64,000 nucleotides of DNA from Deltaproteobacteria bacterium (GTDB lineage Bacteria > Myxococcota > Kuafuiibacteriia > Kuafuiibacteriales > Kuafuiibacteriaceae). Numbering within the stretch: position 1 is the first letter of the stretch; each line of letters opens with the position of its first letter. The position numbers and the translations under genes are program-made. The stretch is taken from assembly GCA_020632995.1 (NCBI GenBank), contig JACKEN010000005.1:186001-250000 (forward strand). The letters run 5' to 3'. Under the pieces are notes generated by a model. The model did not search any database and was not told where the DNA came from. It was given only the letters and a program-made list of their open reading frames with translations. Positions 17,582-29,007 of this stretch are shown one piece after another.

Positions 17582-18386
17582 GCGACCGACGCTGGTCACG
17601 AAGGTAGCGCGGGCCGAGCACGGCGACAACCACTTCCGGGGCTACTGGTTGAACGCGGAGCTCCTCGGGCACCACTCCATGGCCTCCATCGCCGGCCTGG
17701 CGGTCGGGGGTCCCGCCTCGAGCGGCGAGGACCGGGCGCTCCTCGAGGACATGGCGGTGGCGGTCAACGTGGCCGACCCGCGCATCTGGCCGCTGAAGGT
17801 CACCCGCCTGGTCAGCGCCTACGGCTCGATGTTCGCCGGGTTGGCCGCGGGCAACATCACCATGGACCGCTCCCTCCTGAGCATGGAGGCGTGCTGCGAG
17901 ATCGCGGCGCGGCTGGTGGCGCTGGCCGAGCGGGCCGACGACCTGGACGACGCAGGCCTGGCTGCATATCTGGCCGACGCCTGGCCGGAGCGTCGACCGC
18001 CCGGCTTCGGGGTGCCGGCCCGCAAGGAGGACGAGCGGGTGGTGGGCCTGGTCGGGCGCGTCCGCGACGTGTACCGGCGCCAGGACCGCCGGTACTTCCG
18101 CCTCTTCGAGCGGGTCGCGGAGGTCAGCCGGGTCGAGCGCAACCTCAAGCCGAACATCCTCCTGGTGTTCTCGGCCATCGCCTTGGATCTGGGCTTTCCT
18201 CCCGAGAGCATCGGGGCGCTCGCGTGGGCGCTGGTCCAGGCCTCGTTTCAGGCCAACGCGGTGGAGGGCGCCCAGACCGCGCCTGAGCTCATGCGCCAGC
18301 TGCCGCAGGAGCACCTGTACTACGTCGGGCCGCCGGACCGCGTGAGCCCGCGCGCGGCTCGGCTCAGAGCGGGTCGGTCTGGTTGA
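17571..18386 (+). CDS. Citrate-synthase-fold protein B, catalytic residues apparently lost
   Basis: I start this 271-residue protein at ATG 17571, preceded by GAGGAGGG (17558-17565) and overlapping the previous gene by 11 bases. It resembles citrate synthase / citryl-CoA lyase over most of its length: 'HFRGYWLNAELLGHHSMASI' near the N-terminus, 'LVSAYGSMFAGLAAGN' in the middle, 'PPGFGVPARKEDERV' where the family has PGFGH and DPR, and 'LKPNILLVFSAIALDLGFPP' followed by 'YYVGPPDR' at the C-terminus. All three positions that normally hold catalytic His, His and Asp are changed. A structural or ligand-binding role, perhaps in a complex with protein A and the thiamine-diphosphate enzyme, is a reasonable guess. 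Confidence 0.65.
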   Translation: MGGERPTLVTKVARAEHGDNHFRGYWLNAELLGHHSMASIAGLAVGGPASSGEDRALLEDMAVAVNVADPRIWPLKVTRLVSAYGSMFAGLAAGNITMDRSLLSMEACCEIAARLVALAERADDLDDAGLAAYLADAWPERRPPGFGVPARKEDERVVGLVGRVRDVYRRQDRRYFRLFERVAEVSRVERNLKPNILLVFSAIALDLGFPPESIGALAWALVQASFQANAVEGAQTAPELMRQLPQEHLYYVGPPDRVSPRAARLRAGRSG

Positions 18387-18402
18387 AGAGGTCGGAGGCG
18401 CC

Positions 18403-20478
18403 TCAGTCCGCGCACGTCCCGGATGGGCGCCAGGCCAGGACCTGGCCCTTGCCCTCGGTGATGTACCCGTAGTGGCGGGCGATCCAGTAGGGCTCGGTGA
18501 GGTCGCGGCCGGGCGACTGCTTGTCGCCGTCCACCGCGCGCGGGTCGCCGATGGTGAAGGGGCTCCGCTGCCAGATGAAGTCGCCGTAGGCCCGCAGGCT
18601 CGAGGGGAGCCCCTCTGACGCCAGCCCCTGGGCGCAGCGGCCGTCGTCGAGCGCGCACTCGCGGGGGCGCCCGTCGCACTCGTAGCCGATGTTGCTGCCG
18701 TCCACCTGGAAGCCGAACAAGGACACCCCGTCCTCGCAGAACTTGCGCTCCTCCTCGGTGGGGCAGCGCACCGAGATGTTGCTCGGCATGTTGTCGAGCA
18801 CCCACTGCGGATCGATGTCGTAGGTACGCCGCGGGGCGTCCTTGACGTCGCCGAGCGCCCCGAAGTCCCGGAGCTGGGCCACCAGGCTCTCGACCGCGGC
18901 GTCGTGGCCGGTCGCCAGCTCGGCGGGCACCGACGACGCGTACATCACGTCGGCCTTCGCGTTGTGGTGGTTCCACATCGCCTTCTGCCAGACCTCGCGC
19001 TCCATCACGTCGATCAGCTGATCCTTGAGCACCGAGGGGCCGAGCATCTGGATGAACTGCCAGTGGGTGCCGTAGGTGATGTGGTCGCCGTAGAAGCGGA
19101 AGCACCAGTCGGGGTTGCGGAACGCCATCATGGTGTCGGCCACGTCCAGCGCGTGCAGGTTCCCGATGAGCTCGTCGAAGAGGAAGTCGCGGTAGTGCTC
19201 CTCGCCCGTGAAGTAGTAGGCCATCGCGGCGAGGTGCATGAGGTGGCTGGCGTCGCCCCCGCGCAGGCTGACGATGTAGAAGTGATCGATCTGGTTCTCG
19301 CGCGGGCGCCGGTTGCGATCGAGATCCGTGTAGAGGGTGAGCATGTCGAGGAGGAAGTCGTCGCTCGCCGCGTCGATGACCCGCGTCGGGGTCACCGAGA
19401 CCCGGTCCGGGCAGGTGCGGTCGTAGGTCCCCACGTTCTCCCGGTTCACCCCCGGGTGGATGTACCAGACCAGGGTGTCGAGGCTCCTCAGGTCGAAGTC
19501 GTCGGGGTCGAGGTTCAGCCCCGCGCCCGCGAAGTAGTTGTAGAGCTCGTTGCTGACCTCGGGATTCTTCTTGAGGTTGATGACCTCGATGCGCTGCAGG
19601 CGCTTGAGGTAGCACGTCATCTGGTAGGCGATCCGGGCCTTGAGGTCTTCGTCACGGAGCAGGTTGAAGACGAGGGGGAAGGCGGTCATCGGGCCGGTGT
19701 ACTGGTCGATGGAGACGTCGCCCTCCCAGTACGCGGTGCCCGTGACCCGGCCACCCGCGCCGTCGTCCACCCCGACCCGGTACTCCTCCGGCAGCCCCTC
19801 CAGCGTCAGGTCCTCGATCGGCATGGCGTCGACGCTCAGCGTGGTCTCGTCGCCGTGCTGGAGCATGAGCTGATCGGACCTGGGGCCGTCGGCCGGGAGC
19901 TGCAGGAAGTGGTAGCGCGAGAGGTAGCCGGGGATCTTGGTCACCTCGAAGTCCAGCAGCAGGGCCCGGGTGCGAGCCTCCATGCGCTGGTAGTCCGCCT
20001 CGGTGCGGGTGTTGGCGTAGCGGAAGATGTCCGAGACGAGGGCGGCGCCGGTCCAGATCGCGGAGTCGCCTTCACCCGCCCAGCGGCTGTAGTTCTCGAG
20101 CTTCGACCACTCGGACTCCGGGGTGTCGACCGGCATCGCCCCGGTGAAGACGCGCTCCGCGGTGAGGCCGCGGGGGGACATGTACTTGTCGAACCAGCGG
20201 TCGTACAGGAACACCCGGCGCAGGAGCGGATCTGGAGCGTCCACGAACGTGGCGGCGGAGGGGTCGTAGATGTCGCAGACCTCGAGGGTGCCCGCCTGAC
20301 AGCGCTCGTCCTGGTAGATCGGGCAGCTGGTGGGGCCGTCGGCCGGCAGGGGCGCCGCGGCCTCCGTCGGCAAGACGGCCTGCACCGGGAGGGCGCGGGG
20401 GTCGGGCGGGTCCTCCCCGCGGCAGTGGAGGCCGAGCCCGCCGAGGAGGAGGCCGAACGCGAGGAGGCGTGCGTGCAT
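18403..20478 (-). CDS. Large uncharacterised exported protein
   Basis: This 691-residue protein has an N-terminal hydrophobic leader and a Cys at residue 19 ('LGGLGLHC'), so it may be a lipoprotein, but the lipobox is unusual. An early Cys-containing segment ('PTSCPIYQDERCQAGTLEVC') is probably disulfide-bonded. The bulk is rich in aromatic residues and paired helices, for example 'FRNPDWCFRFYGDHITYG' and 'EEHYRDFLFDELIGNLHALD', which would fit an alpha/alpha-toroid such as those of some glycan-active enzymes. I see no family signature that fixes a function. It is convergent with the citrate-synthase-like gene (16-base gap), and its start lies 41 bases from the end of the ABM gene, on the same strand. 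Confidence 0.75.
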   Translation of the reverse strand: MHARLLAFGLLLGGLGLHCRGEDPPDPRALPVQAVLPTEAAAPLPADGPTSCPIYQDERCQAGTLEVCDIYDPSAATFVDAPDPLLRRVFLYDRWFDKYMSPRGLTAERVFTGAMPVDTPESEWSKLENYSRWAGEGDSAIWTGAALVSDIFRYANTRTEADYQRMEARTRALLLDFEVTKIPGYLSRYHFLQLPADGPRSDQLMLQHGDETTLSVDAMPIEDLTLEGLPEEYRVGVDDGAGGRVTGTAYWEGDVSIDQYTGPMTAFPLVFNLLRDEDLKARIAYQMTCYLKRLQRIEVINLKKNPEVSNELYNYFAGAGLNLDPDDFDLRSLDTLVWYIHPGVNRENVGTYDRTCPDRVSVTPTRVIDAASDDFLLDMLTLYTDLDRNRRPRENQIDHFYIVSLRGGDASHLMHLAAMAYYFTGEEHYRDFLFDELIGNLHALDVADTMMAFRNPDWCFRFYGDHITYGTHWQFIQMLGPSVLKDQLIDVMEREVWQKAMWNHHNAKADVMYASSVPAELATGHDAAVESLVAQLRDFGALGDVKDAPRRTYDIDPQWVLDNMPSNISVRCPTEEERKFCEDGVSLFGFQVDGSNIGYECDGRPRECALDDGRCAQGLASEGLPSSLRAYGDFIWQRSPFTIGDPRAVDGDKQSPGRDLTEPYWIARHYGYITEGKGQVLAWRPSGTCAD

Positions 20479-20519
20479 CCCCCTCAGCTAGCATCCGAGG
20501 GCGAGCGGGGCCAGGCCGG

Positions 20520-20927
20520 CTACGGCCCGACCCGGGCGCCCGAGTAGTAGGCGCTGTCGGGCGGGCCGTCGAGCATGGGCCCGAGGACCTCGAAGCTCTT
20601 CTTCAAGGTCGGGCCGTTGCGGTAGGCGTCGAAGGCCTCCGCCGAGGCCCACTCCTCGTAGAGCAGATAGGCGCCAGGCTGCTCGGCGGCTGCGAACAGC
20701 TCGTAGCGCTGGCATCCGGGCAGGGCTTGCACGGCGCGGGTCTCCTCCGCGAAGTAGCTCCGGAACGCGGAGTCGCTGGCGGGTTTGATCTTCATGACGA
20801 CGCGGATCACCATCATCTTCGATTCCTCCGAGGGGCGGCTCGCCGGGCCATCCGGCGGGCGTGTGTTGGCACAGGCAGTTGCGACGAGAAGGGTTGTGAA
20901 CAGGGTCAGGGAGCGCAGAGAACGCAT
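20520..20927 (-). CDS. Exported ABM-domain (antibiotic biosynthesis monooxygenase-like) protein
   Basis: The start at 20927 is fixed by a strong GGAGGT seven bases upstream; longer forms would run through the operator region. The 135-residue product begins with a signal and Cys ('LLVATACANTR') and is probably a lipoprotein. The rest is one ferredoxin-like ABM domain ('MMVIRVVMKIKPASDSAFR' to 'AYLLYEEWASAEAFDAYRN'). This fold is found in quinol monooxygenases and haem-degrading enzymes that need no added cofactor. It is divergent from a MarR-family regulator with a perfect palindrome between them, so MarR control, with de-repression by a small aromatic compound or an oxidant, is likely. Confidence 0.8.
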   Translation of the reverse strand: MRSLRSLTLFTTLLVATACANTRPPDGPASRPSEESKMMVIRVVMKIKPASDSAFRSYFAEETRAVQALPGCQRYELFAAAEQPGAYLLYEEWASAEAFDAYRNGPTLKKSFEVLGPMLDGPPDSAYYSGARVGP

Positions 20928-20954
20928 CAGAACCACCTCCGAGAGAACTAGTAA

Positions 20955-20983
20955 ACCAGGTTGACCATTATGGTCAACCTGGT
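20955..20983. promoter_or_regulatory. Perfect 29-bp palindrome, probable MarR operator
   Basis: The arms ACCAGGTTGACCAT (20955-20968) and ATGGTCAACCTGGT (20970-20983) are exact reverse complements around a single T at 20969. The site lies in the 78-base space between the divergent ABM and MarR genes. Each arm contains TTGACC, close to a -35 hexamer, facing each gene, so one bound dimer could cover both promoters. A partly overlapping TGGT-AG-ACCA (20980-20989) may add a half site. Confidence 0.8.
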
Positions 20984-21005
20984 AGACCAAATAAGGCAGA
21001 CGAAC

Positions 21006-21454
21006 GTGGACGAATCGGACTTCAGCTTTCGGCGCCGCCACCTGGGTCGCGCGTTGGCTCGTGCGTTCTGGTTGATCGAGGCGCAGCTCGACGCCGGGAT
21101 CCGCGCGCGGTTCCCGGACTATCGCGCGTCGGACGGCCAGGTGTTCCGGTGCCTCCCGGTCGACAAGGGCGCGCGCATCGTCGAGCTCGCCGAGCGGGCG
21201 AAGATGACCAAGCAGGGGATGAGCAAGCTCGTCGCGAGCCTCGACGAGCGCGGCTACGTGGAGCGGGTGCCGGACCCGGAGGACGGCCGCGCGCAGATCA
21301 TCCAGTTCACCCCCCGGGGCCGGGCGGCCCTCGCCGCCGCGAGCGAGGCCATCGCCGAGATCGAGGCGCGGTGGGCCGAGGTCATCGGCCAGGACGAGCT
21401 CGAGGTGCTGCGCGAGACCCTGCTCACCGCCGCCGACACGCTCGGGGGCAGCGA

Positions 21455-21464
<10 letters not shown>
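21006..21464 (+). CDS. MarR-family transcriptional regulator
   Basis: This 152-residue winged-helix regulator has 'SDGQVFRCLPVDKGARIVEL', the recognition-helix region 'MTKQGMSKLVASLDERGYV' and the wing 'RVPDPEDGRAQIIQFTPRG', all typical of MarR proteins that bind DNA as dimers. I chose GTG 21006 because it follows AAGG at 20993-20996. The in-frame TTG 20961 and ATG 20970 both lie inside the palindrome, which should be promoter or operator. The protein probably represses itself and the divergent ABM gene. The 3' end overlaps the end of the convergent oxoprolinase gene by 10 bases. Confidence 0.88.
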
Positions 21465-24988
<3,524 letters not shown>

Positions 24989-25005
24989 GGCGATTCTAAG
25001 CTACC

Positions 25006-26256
25006 ATGCCCGCCGTGCTGCCACCCCTGGAGCTGAGCACCGAGACCCTCCCGCTGCCCCACGAGCACGTGGCGGTGGAGCCCGACCCCGACGGGAGCCC
25101 GCTCCCGTCCGAGGCGGCGGGTCGGGTGAGCATCGACGTCATCCACGACGGCTGGGCCATCCCCGAGGCGTACCTGGTCGACGCGGGCGGGGTGCGCATT
25201 CGGGAAGCCAACTTGCAGGAGGCCTTCGTGCGCGAGCGGGACTGGGGGGCCTCGCTGGTGGCGGGCTGCCTGGCCTCGGCCCTCCACATGTCGGGCTTCT
25301 TCCGGGTCACCACCGCGCGGGCGCTGTTGGACTTCGGGCGCTTCCCCGGGAGCACCCCGCGCGGGGCGGAGTTCCTGCTCCGGCACGCGATCAACTACCC
25401 GTTCTCGCAGCACCTCGGCTTCGAGGCGAAGTGGCGCCTCCTCGAGGAGCACTACGACAAGATCTCGGTCGGTATGGACGAGGTGATCAGCGGGCGGACC
25501 CTCAAGATCGGCGTCCACACCTACGACGAGCACAACCCCAACCAGAGCCGCCGCCCGGCGGTGAGCCTGCTGACGCGCAGCCTTGGGCACCACCGGAACC
25601 TCGAGGTGCCGCTGGGGGTGTTCGATCCACTCTTCCCCGAGGAGCTGGTGGAGTTCACCGCCGATCGCATCCTGCGCGCGCGGATCTCGCTCGGCCTCGA
25701 GGAGGCGGCGATCCACACCGAGGCCAACTACCCCTACGCGCTGCCGGAGGGGAGCGTGGAGGTCCGCTCCCAGGTCTGGTTCTTCTTCCAGTACCTCCGC
25801 CGCCGCATGGAGGACGAGCTGGAGATCGAGGGTCGGGCGGACCCGCGCTCGCCCTGGAACCTCGTGTGGGCCATGCTCATGGACACCAACCTTCGCTCGA
25901 GCGAGAGCGAGCTGCTCCGGAGCTACCTGCACATGTACCGGCGCCCGCCGAACGGCCTGGAGTCGGTGTTCCGGCGGGCCAGGGCCGAGTACGAGCGGGT
26001 GCGGGCCTTCGCGCGGGCGGACGGGGGCGCGGTGGTGAAGGCGTACCGGACCTCGGTGGAGCGCACCAGCTCCCTCGGCCTGGAGGTGCGGAAGGACATC
26101 GTGTGGCGCTTCGAGGACGGCCGCCCGGTGGGGCCGAAGTGGGACGAGGCCCGCACCATCGCCCGGGTCATCGCGCGCGCGATCTCGACCTACTTCGAGC
26201 GGGACCTGCACCAGAAGCAGTGGGCCCTCGCCGCCCAGGATCCGCGCTTTCAGTGA
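25006..26256 (+). CDS. N-formylglutamate-amidohydrolase-like protein (tentative)
   Basis: This 416-residue protein most resembles the N-formylglutamate amidohydrolase family in pattern: 'RVTTARALLDFGRFPGSTPR' recalls the 'R...vDvNR' element, and 'LKIGVHTYDEHNP' recalls the metal-binding His in the strand before it. The match is distant. An extra C-terminal helical region includes 'PWNLVWAMLMDTNLRSSES' and 'RTIARVIARAISTYFERDLH'. If correct it releases glutamate from a blocked glutamate, which fits the divergent oxoprolinase gene 17 bases away. The short gap means promoters must lie inside the neighbouring coding regions. Its stop overlaps that of the convergent aminotransferase by 7 bases. 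Confidence 0.5.
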   Translation: MPAVLPPLELSTETLPLPHEHVAVEPDPDGSPLPSEAAGRVSIDVIHDGWAIPEAYLVDAGGVRIREANLQEAFVRERDWGASLVAGCLASALHMSGFFRVTTARALLDFGRFPGSTPRGAEFLLRHAINYPFSQHLGFEAKWRLLEEHYDKISVGMDEVISGRTLKIGVHTYDEHNPNQSRRPAVSLLTRSLGHHRNLEVPLGVFDPLFPEELVEFTADRILRARISLGLEEAAIHTEANYPYALPEGSVEVRSQVWFFFQYLRRRMEDELEIEGRADPRSPWNLVWAMLMDTNLRSSESELLRSYLHMYRRPPNGLESVFRRARAEYERVRAFARADGGAVVKAYRTSVERTSSLGLEVRKDIVWRFEDGRPVGPKWDEARTIARVIARAISTYFERDLHQKQWALAAQDPRFQ

Positions 26257-27401
26257 CCCCGCAGGCGCGCGGCCGCTGCGCGCAGGGTGTCCATCTTCTT
26301 GCAGAAAGCGAAGCGCACCAGGCGCCGGCCCTCCTCGGGGTGGGCGGGGTAGAACGCGCTCGGCGGGATCGCGGCGACCCCCACGTCCTCCACCAGGTGG
26401 CGGGCGAACGCGAGGTCGTCGCCGTCGAAGGTCGACGTGAAGTCCGCGAGGATGAAGTAGGCGCCCTTCGGCAGGGCAGGTTGCAGGCCCATCCCAGCGA
26501 GCACCGGCAGGAGGAGGTCACGGCGCGCGGTGTACTCGGCCACCAGGCCCTCGTAGAAGTCGGGGCCGAGGGTCGACAGGGCGGCGGCCGCCGCGTGCTG
26601 TAGCGGCGTCGCGGTGGCGAAGGTGACGAACTGGTGGGCGGCCTGGGCGGCGCGGATCAACGGCGCGGGACCGGACGCCCAGCCCACCTTCCAGCCGGTG
26701 AAGGAGAAGGTCTTCCCCACGCTCGAGAGGGTCAGGGTGCGGTCTCGCATGCCCGGGAGGGTGGCGATCGGCACGTGGCGAGCGCCGTCGTAGGTCAGGT
26801 GCTCGTACACCTCATCGCTCAGCACGGTGACGTCGTGGCGGATGCAGAGCTCGGCGATGGCGGCGAGCTCATCGGGAGTGAAGACCTTGCCGGTGGGGTT
26901 GTGGGGTGAGTTCAGGACGAGGAGCCGGGTGCGCGGGGTGAAGAGCGAGGCCAGGTGCTCGAGGTCCACCGCGAAGTCCGGGAAGCGGAGGGTGGCGTAC
27001 CGCGGCACCGCCTGGGCCATGGCCACGCACGCCGGGTAGCTGTCGTAGACCGGCTCGAAGAGGATCACCTCGTCGCCGGGGTTCAACAGGCCCAGCATGG
27101 CGGACATCAGGCCCTCGGTCGCGCCCGAGAACACCGCGACCTCGGTCAGGGGATCGACGGCGAGCCCGTACCAGCCGGCCTGGTGGGCCGCCACCGCCTG
27201 CACCAGCGGCAGGACGCCTTGCGAGCGCGCGTACTGGTTGTGCCCGGCGCGGAGCGCCTCGACCGCCGCCTCCCGGATCGCCTCGGGGCCCTCGAAGTCC
27301 GGGAAGCCTTGAGAGAGGTTGATGGCGCCGTGCTCGAGGGCAAGGCGGGTCATCTCGCTGAACACGGTGGTGCCGAAGGGGCGGAGCTTCTCGGAGACCA
27401 T
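26250..27401 (-). CDS. PLP-dependent aminotransferase, class I/II (kynurenine/methionine type)
   Basis: This 383-residue fold-type I enzyme moves an amino group from an amino acid to a 2-oxo acid. 'GAINLSQGFPDFEGPEAI' near the N-terminus is characteristic of the kynurenine/glutamine transaminase K and YbdL methionine aminotransferase group. 'LLVLNSPHNPTGKVFTPDEL' is the substrate-binding stretch, 'VLSDEVYEHLTYDG' carries the PLP-contacting Asp and Tyr, and 'SSVGKTFSFTGWKVGW' carries the Schiff-base Lys. The start is ATG 27401. A 14-bp direct repeat lies 29 bases upstream, at the edge of a lower-GC insert, so the gene's original promoter region may have been interrupted. Confidence 0.88.
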   Translation of the reverse strand: MVSEKLRPFGTTVFSEMTRLALEHGAINLSQGFPDFEGPEAIREAAVEALRAGHNQYARSQGVLPLVQAVAAHQAGWYGLAVDPLTEVAVFSGATEGLMSAMLGLLNPGDEVILFEPVYDSYPACVAMAQAVPRYATLRFPDFAVDLEHLASLFTPRTRLLVLNSPHNPTGKVFTPDELAAIAELCIRHDVTVLSDEVYEHLTYDGARHVPIATLPGMRDRTLTLSSVGKTFSFTGWKVGWASGPAPLIRAAQAAHQFVTFATATPLQHAAAAALSTLGPDFYEGLVAEYTARRDLLLPVLAGMGLQPALPKGAYFILADFTSTFDGDDLAFARHLVEDVGVAAIPPSAFYPAHPEEGRRLVRFAFCKKMDTLRAAAARLRGH

Positions 27402-27429
27402 GGCGGGCGGGGAGGCTAGCACGTCCGCC

Positions 27430-27443
27430 GGCCCGGTTGCCCG
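27430..27443 (+). repeat. Left copy of a 14-bp direct repeat
   Basis: GGCCCGGTTGCCCG is repeated exactly at 28966-28979. The two copies bracket the lower-GC unknown gene, and each ends 29 bases from the start codon of the flanking gene on its side. Confidence 0.8.
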
Positions 27444-27470
27444 CGTCGAAGTGTAGGCCGGTCGTGGGCT

Positions 27471-28871
27471 GTGGTAGGCTCGCCCGGGATCAGGGACGTG
27501 TTGGGAGCACCACCAGGCGCCGGGTTGTCGGCCGAGACCATCGCGTCGATCGAAGCCGGCGTGCTCGCCGATCTGGACGGAGACCGGCCCGACGACGCAC
27601 AGCAGGGCATCGATCGGCTGCTGCGCGCGCAGCCTCGAGATCGCGAGGCGGCGTTGGCGCTGGTGCGCGTCGTCGCGTCGGGGAAGGTCGCGATCGAGCG
27701 CGGCTTGACGGTGTTCGAGGCGGTGTTCGCGTCGCATCGAGCGGATGCCGAGGTGCTGAGTCGCTTGGGTGATGCGACCGATCACGTCCGCGACATCGAC
27801 GACTTGAACCTTGCGGCGCCGGCGTCCAGCTTGTTCCCCGAGCTGGTCGAGCGTCTGGAGGCCTGCGTCCACTCAGCATCGGGGACGGCTGAGGAGATCC
27901 CGCTGCTGTCGGCGCTCGCAGCGACGACGCGGATGATGGCGCGACAACGCGACGCGCTGGCGGGCTGGTGCTATCGGCGGTTGACTGAACTGGCGCCGAC
28001 GCAATCGCATCACCACTACAACCTGGGTCTGTACTGCAAGACGCGCGGGCTGTTCGCCGAAGGCTTGCGGGCCAATCAAGCAGCGGGCGCGCTGGAGGCT
28101 GAGCCTCTCGAGGGCCGCGTCTGGAACGAGGGCATCTGCGCGACCGGAGCCGGCGAGGGCGCCATCGCCCTGGCGATCTGGCAGGGCATGCGCCAGGTGA
28201 TCCAGGCGGGGCGCTTCGGGCTGCCGGAAGGCCGGTATCCGTCATGCAAGGTGCGTCTGGCGCAGCGTCCGCTGGCCGAGCGCACGGCGGCCGAGGATGA
28301 TCCGGGCCTGGAAGAGACCATTTGGATCGAACGACTCAGCCCATGTCACGGCATCATTCGCTCGGTGCTCTATCAGCAGCTGGGCGTGGACTACGGCGAT
28401 GTCGTGATGATCGATGGTGCCCCGATCACCTATCACCGCTACGGCGAGGACCGAATCCCGGTCTTTCCGCATCTGGCCACGCTGCTCCGCCAGGGGTACC
28501 AGCTGTACGACTTCGCCGGGACGCAGCAGGCGCAGGGTGAGCTGGCGGAGGTCAGCGGGGCGCTGGACGATGACGCCGTGGTCTATGTGCACACCGAGCA
28601 GTTCGTGACCTTGTGCCAACGCTGTTGGCGTTCGGAGCAGACCGACCACGAGCAACACTCGCTCCGCGAAGCGCACGTGGTGGTCGGCCGCGTCGCCGCT
28701 CCGCCCCAGCTGGACCCGGTCGAGTTGTTGCGGCAGCTGGATCAGGCCGTCGCGGACCGCCCATCCTGCAAGCTTTACGTGCCCGAGCTCTGCGAGGTCG
28801 CCGGCCTGCCCGAGCGCGCCGACTTCGAGCGGCGGCGCTCGGGCATGATCCGGTCGGCGCGTGGGGTATAG
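27471..28871 (+). CDS. Unknown protein in a low-GC segment, possibly with TPR-like helices
   Basis: I do not recognise this 466-residue protein. The first 270 residues look helical, with pairs reminiscent of TPRs ('QSHHHYNLGLYCKTRGLFAE'). A more globular C-terminal half contains scattered Cys and His residues ('YPSCKVRLAQRPL', 'SPCHGIIRSVLYQQLGVDYG', 'APITYHRYGEDRIPVFPHLA'). No signal peptide or membrane segment is seen, so it is probably cytoplasmic. The start is uncertain: GTG 27471 gives the longest form and an in-frame GTG at 27498 is possible. Codon and base use differ from all neighbours, with more A/T at third positions, which suggests recent transfer. A defence or immunity role is possible but nothing in the sequence proves it. 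Confidence 0.65.
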   Translation: MVGSPGIRDVLGAPPGAGLSAETIASIEAGVLADLDGDRPDDAQQGIDRLLRAQPRDREAALALVRVVASGKVAIERGLTVFEAVFASHRADAEVLSRLGDATDHVRDIDDLNLAAPASSLFPELVERLEACVHSASGTAEEIPLLSALAATTRMMARQRDALAGWCYRRLTELAPTQSHHHYNLGLYCKTRGLFAEGLRANQAAGALEAEPLEGRVWNEGICATGAGEGAIALAIWQGMRQVIQAGRFGLPEGRYPSCKVRLAQRPLAERTAAEDDPGLEETIWIERLSPCHGIIRSVLYQQLGVDYGDVVMIDGAPITYHRYGEDRIPVFPHLATLLRQGYQLYDFAGTQQAQGELAEVSGALDDDAVVYVHTEQFVTLCQRCWRSEQTDHEQHSLREAHVVVGRVAAPPQLDPVELLRQLDQAVADRPSCKLYVPELCEVAGLPERADFERRRSGMIRSARGV

Positions 28872-28965
28872 GCATGGCGCTGTCTGGGATCGTCGCGACC
28901 GTGACGACCTACGTCGGGCGCCTCGTGACGGCCCGGGGTTGGCTCTGAGCGGAGGCAGGCCAGCA

Positions 28966-28979
28966 GGCCCGGTTGCCCG
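28966..28979 (+). repeat. Right copy of a 14-bp direct repeat
   Basis: This exact copy of GGCCCGGTTGCCCG matches 27430-27443. It lies 29 bases upstream of the lipoprotein start at 29008, mirroring the spacing of the left copy from the aminotransferase start. Confidence 0.8.
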
Positions 28980-29007
28980 GCGGGCCTGGGTTCTGCATGC
29001 TGAGGCG

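Larger units (their letters stand above)
27430..28979. mobile_element. Candidate insertion: low-GC segment between direct repeats
   Basis: A 1522-bp stretch between exact 14-bp direct repeats carries a single gene of unknown function. Hand counts give about 57 percent GC at 28321-28440 and 62 percent at 27961-28080, against 79 percent at 29641-29760 in the neighbouring gene. Removing the segment and one repeat would leave the aminotransferase and lipoprotein genes as a divergent pair with about 70 bases between starts. No transposase, integrase or terminal inverted repeat is visible, so the mode of insertion is unknown and chance repeats are not excluded. Confidence 0.4.

Noticed and set aside
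20961..20972. TTG 20961 or ATG 20970 as the MarR start
   Set aside because: Both lie inside the perfect palindrome, which should be operator or promoter; GTG 21006 has an AAGG upstream and gives a normal length.
28874..28948. A 24-codon frame after the unknown low-GC gene
   Set aside because: It is too short, has no ribosome binding site, and its composition gives no support for coding.
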